Assembly: GCA_947179485.1 (NCBI GenBank)
Contig: OX359248.1
Location: 30,389,378-30,453,377, forward strand
Reading direction: 5' to 3'
Source of the DNA: Allacma fusca
Taxonomy: Eukaryota; Arthropoda; Collembola; Symphypleona; Sminthuridae
Length of the DNA stretch: 64,000 bases
Position 1 is the first letter of the stretch. Every line of letters starts with the position of its first letter. Shown in pieces: positions 1-64,000 of this stretch. Both the position numbers and the translations under genes were made by a program. The notes under the pieces were generated by a model, which had not been told where the DNA came from, ran no database searches, and saw only the letters and a list, made by a program, of their open reading frames with translations.

Positions 1-114
1 TAGCTGTAAAAATTATAGCCTGGGTGAGGTCTATAACGCAGTGAAAGTCAAAGTTTAATAAAAATGGTACTGTATGTCAATAGCAGAGAAGATAATTGAG
101 GGGGAAAATCCTAC
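1..114 (-). other. cac: Start of the next Cav2 intron, cut by the window edge
   Basis: Begins with the GTAGGA donor at 114. The following exons and the 3' end of the gene lie outside the window. Confidence 0.6.
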
Positions 115-60331
<60,217 letters not shown>

Positions 60332-61908
60332 TGCTCATAGCTCAGTTCCCATCATGCTCTTGCTACTTATTCCACTACCACCACACTCGTCCACGCACCA
60401 TTAGACCCCGTATCAACGTGTACATCTATGTAGGAGGAACATCACAAAAAAAAATCAAACATTAATTGCAAATCGATATCCTATCATTTCTTGTACCCTC
60501 ACATTTTTGCAAACTTCCTCCCACTCAGAAACCCCTCACAGGGTAACCCCATGCATTTACAGATACACGACAACGTCAAATCATTATAAAAGTCTCGTGT
60601 AGTGCATTTCCCCAGGAAGTCAAACCATTGCACTGTTTCAATACCCTCCAGAAATTCCAGTACCCGTCATCCCTCAACTTCCGATCCGAACAACACAAAT
60701 CCCTTGAACAAATAAATTTTTGTTTTGCTGTTGCATTCAAACATAAACGCGCACACGTGTAATTATATCTACTGTATCCATAAATAACTATTGGCATCTT
60801 GCAAGTATACCGAGAGGTAAAATAATTCCAGTGTAATTTACAGTTATGACCACAGAAGCAATAACCAACCCTTTTGACACATGATTGTTGCATTGCAACC
60901 GTAATGTGTCAGAGGAAAATAAAATAAATTCCATACATCTCACATTTCTCGGGCTAATGATGGCACTAACAATTTCAAGGTCCAGATTCTTCTGAAAATC
61001 TTACGCTCACAAGCATATCTGTAAATCCAGAAAAATCAGACAATTTTATAGAAGACAAATCAGAGGGCAGTTTAAGTTCTCACATGGTTCCAGATATTCC
61101 AAGGTTTTCCCATTCACTTTCACCCAACCCAGAACTAACAGCAAAAGAATTTCTTGAAGTTGTCCTCACTGCATGTTAGTTTCTTTATAGTAAAAACCAG
61201 AATGTGATTACCTCTTTGAAGGCTTTCACAGCCCAGCTTGCATACCTAGATTAGATAACTACTATTATTTCTCATGAAAACCAATTTGATGAAGACAGTA
61301 TGAAGGAAATCCGGAGAAATAAAAACTGGGAAAGCTAAATGCTTGACTTTGAAACAAAGAGAGGTCCTGGAGGGAATGTGGGCTGTTGGGACATCGGTGA
61401 AAACTTGTTTGTTTGGCACGTCTGTTTATATCTCTGTGTGTAGTCATGTGATGGAGCTGAAGGGCAATTGTGGATAGACACTAAAACTTCCCACACAAAA
61501 TTCATACACTCGACAGATATCTACAGACCCAGAGACACACACACACTCACACTATTCCTTCAACTTCCGTTTCCTCCTACCTTCAAGCTCAGGCCTCTAC
61601 CCCCCAACTACATGGAGTCTGGGGAAACGCAGAGCTTTATAGACAAAGTCAAGACCAAAAACGCCACCCTCCAACTGAGCGAACAAGATACATGAAGACA
61701 GGCATGAAGGGAAAACGCACATGCAGCCAACGCATATACTTACTTTCACAGAGAAACCAACTGAAGCTCTCCCCGCTCCTTTTAGAAGACAAAAGTGCTA
61801 CTTCTTCCATATTCTTACTACCTTTGTACATACCTACAATATACTATAGGAATAAAAACGTGGGTACTCCTTTGCGGTCCTCCCTTCAACTTTCACCTAC
61901 AGTAAGCC
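60332..61908. other. Upstream flank / presumed 5' UTR and promoter side; no gene seen
   Basis: This stretch lies 5' of the first coding exon on the minus strand. A TGA lies in frame two codons before the proposed ATG, so the coding exon cannot extend upstream in that frame without splicing. I found no convincing TATA box or initiator by eye. A 5' UTR intron is possible because an acceptor-like CATAG lies near 60430 on the minus strand. Short ORFs here are unlike anything I recognise and are probably chance. Confidence 0.5.
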
Positions 61909-62487
61909 CAACAATTGATCACACCCCTCGAGCAATCCCCACTTAACGATAAAATCCTTAATTTCAATCATAGACAATTGAGAATATGTGAAAATGTAGG
62001 TAATAAAATTACCCATCGATGGGTATGCTTCCCACCCAAGGGTGGTAATTTTTTCAAAAAAATAACAAAATATACCACCAAAGTCAAAATTAGTCACAAT
62101 TCCTGCCAAATTTAATTTTTTGGTGCGGATTTTAGTAATACAAATACTAACTATTTTAAAATTGTATTTTGCACTAAATTCACGCTGACTTGCAGGTCAC
62201 TTTATGTTAACGTTGGCTAAGCGTCAACTCACACCCGGACTCTATTTTAAAATTTTCAATGCTCTTGGCGGGTTTTAATAATATATAATTTATAATAATA
62301 TTTAAGAAAATTTCCTTAAAATACAGTTGTTATAAGTAATTAATATGAATGGGCAGTATTGAACATACCCATCGATGGGTAATTTCATTACCTACAATTT
62401 GCACCGACTCTCAATTTTCTATGATTGAAATTAAGGATTTTATCTATAATTAAGTGTGGATGGCTCGAGGGGTGTGATCAATTGTTG
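61909..62487. mobile_element. 579-bp foldback / MITE-like element with about 120-bp inverted arms
   Basis: The left arm (61909 to about 62028) and the right arm (about 62363 to 62487) are inverted copies with a few substitutions and small indels. Both ends read CAACAATTGATCACACCC inwards and both arms carry CTTAATTTCAATCATAG. Each arm ends internally in the palindrome ACCCATCGATGGGT (62011-62024 and 62367-62380). The AT-rich centre has no ORF. No target-site duplication is clear. The structure fits a non-autonomous DNA transposon; the superfamily cannot be named from this copy. Confidence 0.75.
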
Positions 62488-62598
62488 TGCGTACTGTATC
62501 TAGTAGTCTGCACAGTTACAACCTTTTAAATGAGTTTCTGTTTCTACATTTGCAGCAATATCGAGGCACTGAACAAATACTTAAACAGTACCTTCCCA

Positions 62599-63763
62599 CC
62601 CTACTAGCACAAGTGACTCGGGAAGGCGCGGGAATAGCGCAAGCTGCTTGCGCTGGTCAGACGCAAGGTTTGGCCAAGTTTCCCGATAAATATTATGCGC
62701 ATTGGCTGTGGCGCTGATTTTGCGCCAGTAATTTTGCTTTCCAAATGCGCACACAAACCAGCGTAACTACTGTGCAGAAAATGTGTGGTGTCAGTATTCG
62801 TAATTATCGTCGAATTCGGCATTGATGATGGCAGAAAAAAATAAATACTATGTCGGTGAGATATATAGTGAGTTATATATTTATTTTTAAATATTAGGCG
62901 CACACCAATAATTTACAAAAAGATCATTAATACTTATTTACAACACTGAAGTGTATGGAATGCATAAGCACTTTTCACTGGCTAAATCAAAAGTAACAAG
63001 AACACACTTTTGAATTAAAATATTAATTTCACAAATATAGACCACAGACAGATTATTGTAAGTTTTAACAATGTTTAGTAATTTTTACAATTTTAATAAT
63101 TACAATTTTGTGAATTTAGAGTGTTTAAAAAACATTTAAAATAGTTTACAATGAATACATGATTTATTAATAGTTTCATATGAATAAAACTTACCAAATT
63201 TACTCCAAACTTTAGCTGTGTGAAACGGCCACTTGGAAATAGACTCGGAAAGTTTTGCTATTTTGCTCTGAATGGATATAGTCCATGTAGTAGGAAATTG
63301 GCAAATTTTCGTCCGCGTTTACCCAAGAACGGGGGAAAATCTTAATCTTCTTCTTTCCTTTGAATTCAACAACGAAGTATTCTTTTAAAGATGACATCTG
63401 CACAATTAATTTAACTGTAGGACTTCAAGTTAAAAGATGCTGACATTTGTTTGTAACTGGCAACTGTTGAAGGTAATATCTTCATCCATGCTGAAAGTTC
63501 AATTTGTGCGCTTGCCTTGTCATGTGACTGTAATGGCAGAAATTGGTTTGCAGAATATGCGCCAATTTTGCGTTATTTTATCCGCATGGGTAAATTAGCT
63601 GTAAAACTGGCGCTATAATGACGCCAAAATATTGTATGATAAATCGCGCAAATTTTTGTGCGATTATAATGTGCTGCTTATATGCATCACTTTCTGCCCT
63701 TGCACATTTCCGACACACAGGGCGTAGAAAATGCGCTGGGCCTACCTTCTTGTGCTAGTAGGG
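62599..63763. mobile_element. 1165-bp probable DNA transposon remnant with 15-bp terminal inverted repeats
   Basis: CCCTACTAGCACAAG at 62599-62613 is matched by its exact reverse complement at 63749-63763. Next to the ends lie GC-rich hairpins unlike the AT-rich surroundings: GCGCAAGCTGCTTGCGC at 62637-62653, repeated TGCGCC/GGCGC words at 62695-62760 and 63555-63625, and TCGCGCAAATTTTTGTGCGA near 63643. The centre is very AT-rich and carries a short minus ORF. No transposase is visible and no target-site duplication is clear, so it is non-autonomous or degraded. Confidence 0.65.
63212..63403 (-). pseudogene. Short ORF inside the 1165-bp element; possible remnant of a VVEF/PxxW-type N-terminus
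   Basis: 63 codons. The sequence MSSLKEYFVVEFKGKKKIKI, then FPRSWVNADENLPISYYMDY, resembles the N-terminal module (VVEF followed by Pro and a Ser-Trp) that I recall from arthropod DUF4806-type and transposon-associated proteins. The usual Trp-Pro segment after it is missing and no donor site continues it. I cannot tell a captured exon from a decayed gene or chance. Low confidence. Confidence 0.3.
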
Positions 63764-64000
63764 CATGCACTTGTACACCCACCATTCGTTGGTTTAGTAG
63801 GGTTGACTCCATGCATGTATGTATATATGTATGTACATACATGCCCAGTGTACTTGTCTCTGCCAGGTTAATTTCTTCCCTACAACCACTAATATTAGCT
63901 ATCACGCACCATTGTTATTTATCAAGTATTGGCCACTCTTTTTCATCAAGTCTCTCCCGATTTCCATCAAGTTCCTTCCCCCATTCTTATGTACACACAG

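Overview
The window is a piece of an animal, very probably arthropod, nuclear genome: AT-rich, intron-dominated, full of dinucleotide repeats, with no operons and no bacterial-style genes. It holds essentially one gene, read on the minus strand: the pore-forming alpha1 subunit of a presynaptic-type voltage-gated calcium channel (Cav2 family, orthologue of Drosophila cacophony). The short acidic II-III linker, the domain order and the wording of the conserved segments are closer to arthropod Cacophony than to vertebrate Cav2. A crustacean such as a copepod is a guess from base composition and intron structure only. I rebuilt the gene by hand from splice signals, reading phase and family knowledge. 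The first coding exon is at 59994-60331 and the last one visible at 115-247, so the transcript runs right to left for at least 60 kb and its 3' end leaves the window. One complete path through 25 exons adds up to 5013 nt, exactly 1671 codons, before the alternative C-terminal exons. All exon junctions use GT-AG and the phases agree throughout. Layout, in gene order: acidic N-terminal exon at about 60 kb; a 17-kb first intron crowded with GA/CT and AC/GT microsatellites; domain I in exons from 42.9 to 27.3 kb; I-II linker with the beta-subunit site at 26.4-26.7 kb; domain II at 22.8-21.0 kb; II-III linker at 20.7-20.9 kb; domain III at 20.6-16.9 kb; domain IV at 16.7-2.1 kb; EF-hand and IQ region at 1.6-2.2 kb; two alternative-looking C-terminal exons at 1.0-1.2 kb and 0.1-0.25 kb. 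All four selectivity-filter glutamates are present. The most striking feature is four pairs of duplicated, equivalent exons, each with matching splice phases and almost equal length. They cover S4 of domain I (104/104 nt), the S2-S3 loop plus S3 of domain III (113/110 nt), S2 of domain IV (111/111 nt) and the turret plus pore helix of domain IV (92/92 nt). They look like mutually exclusive cassettes and could give 16 channel cores. In three of the four pairs double inclusion or double skipping would break the reading frame; in the domain IV S2 pair it would not. Upstream of the gene (60.3-64 kb) I see no other gene. I do see two adjacent probable DNA-transposon remnants: a 579-bp foldback element with arms of about 120 bp (61909-62487), and a 1165-bp element with 15-bp terminal inverted repeats (62599-63763) that carries a short minus-strand ORF. 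No tRNA, rRNA or CRISPR array was seen. All introns were checked for further channel exons by eye only; no alignment or gene-finding program was run.
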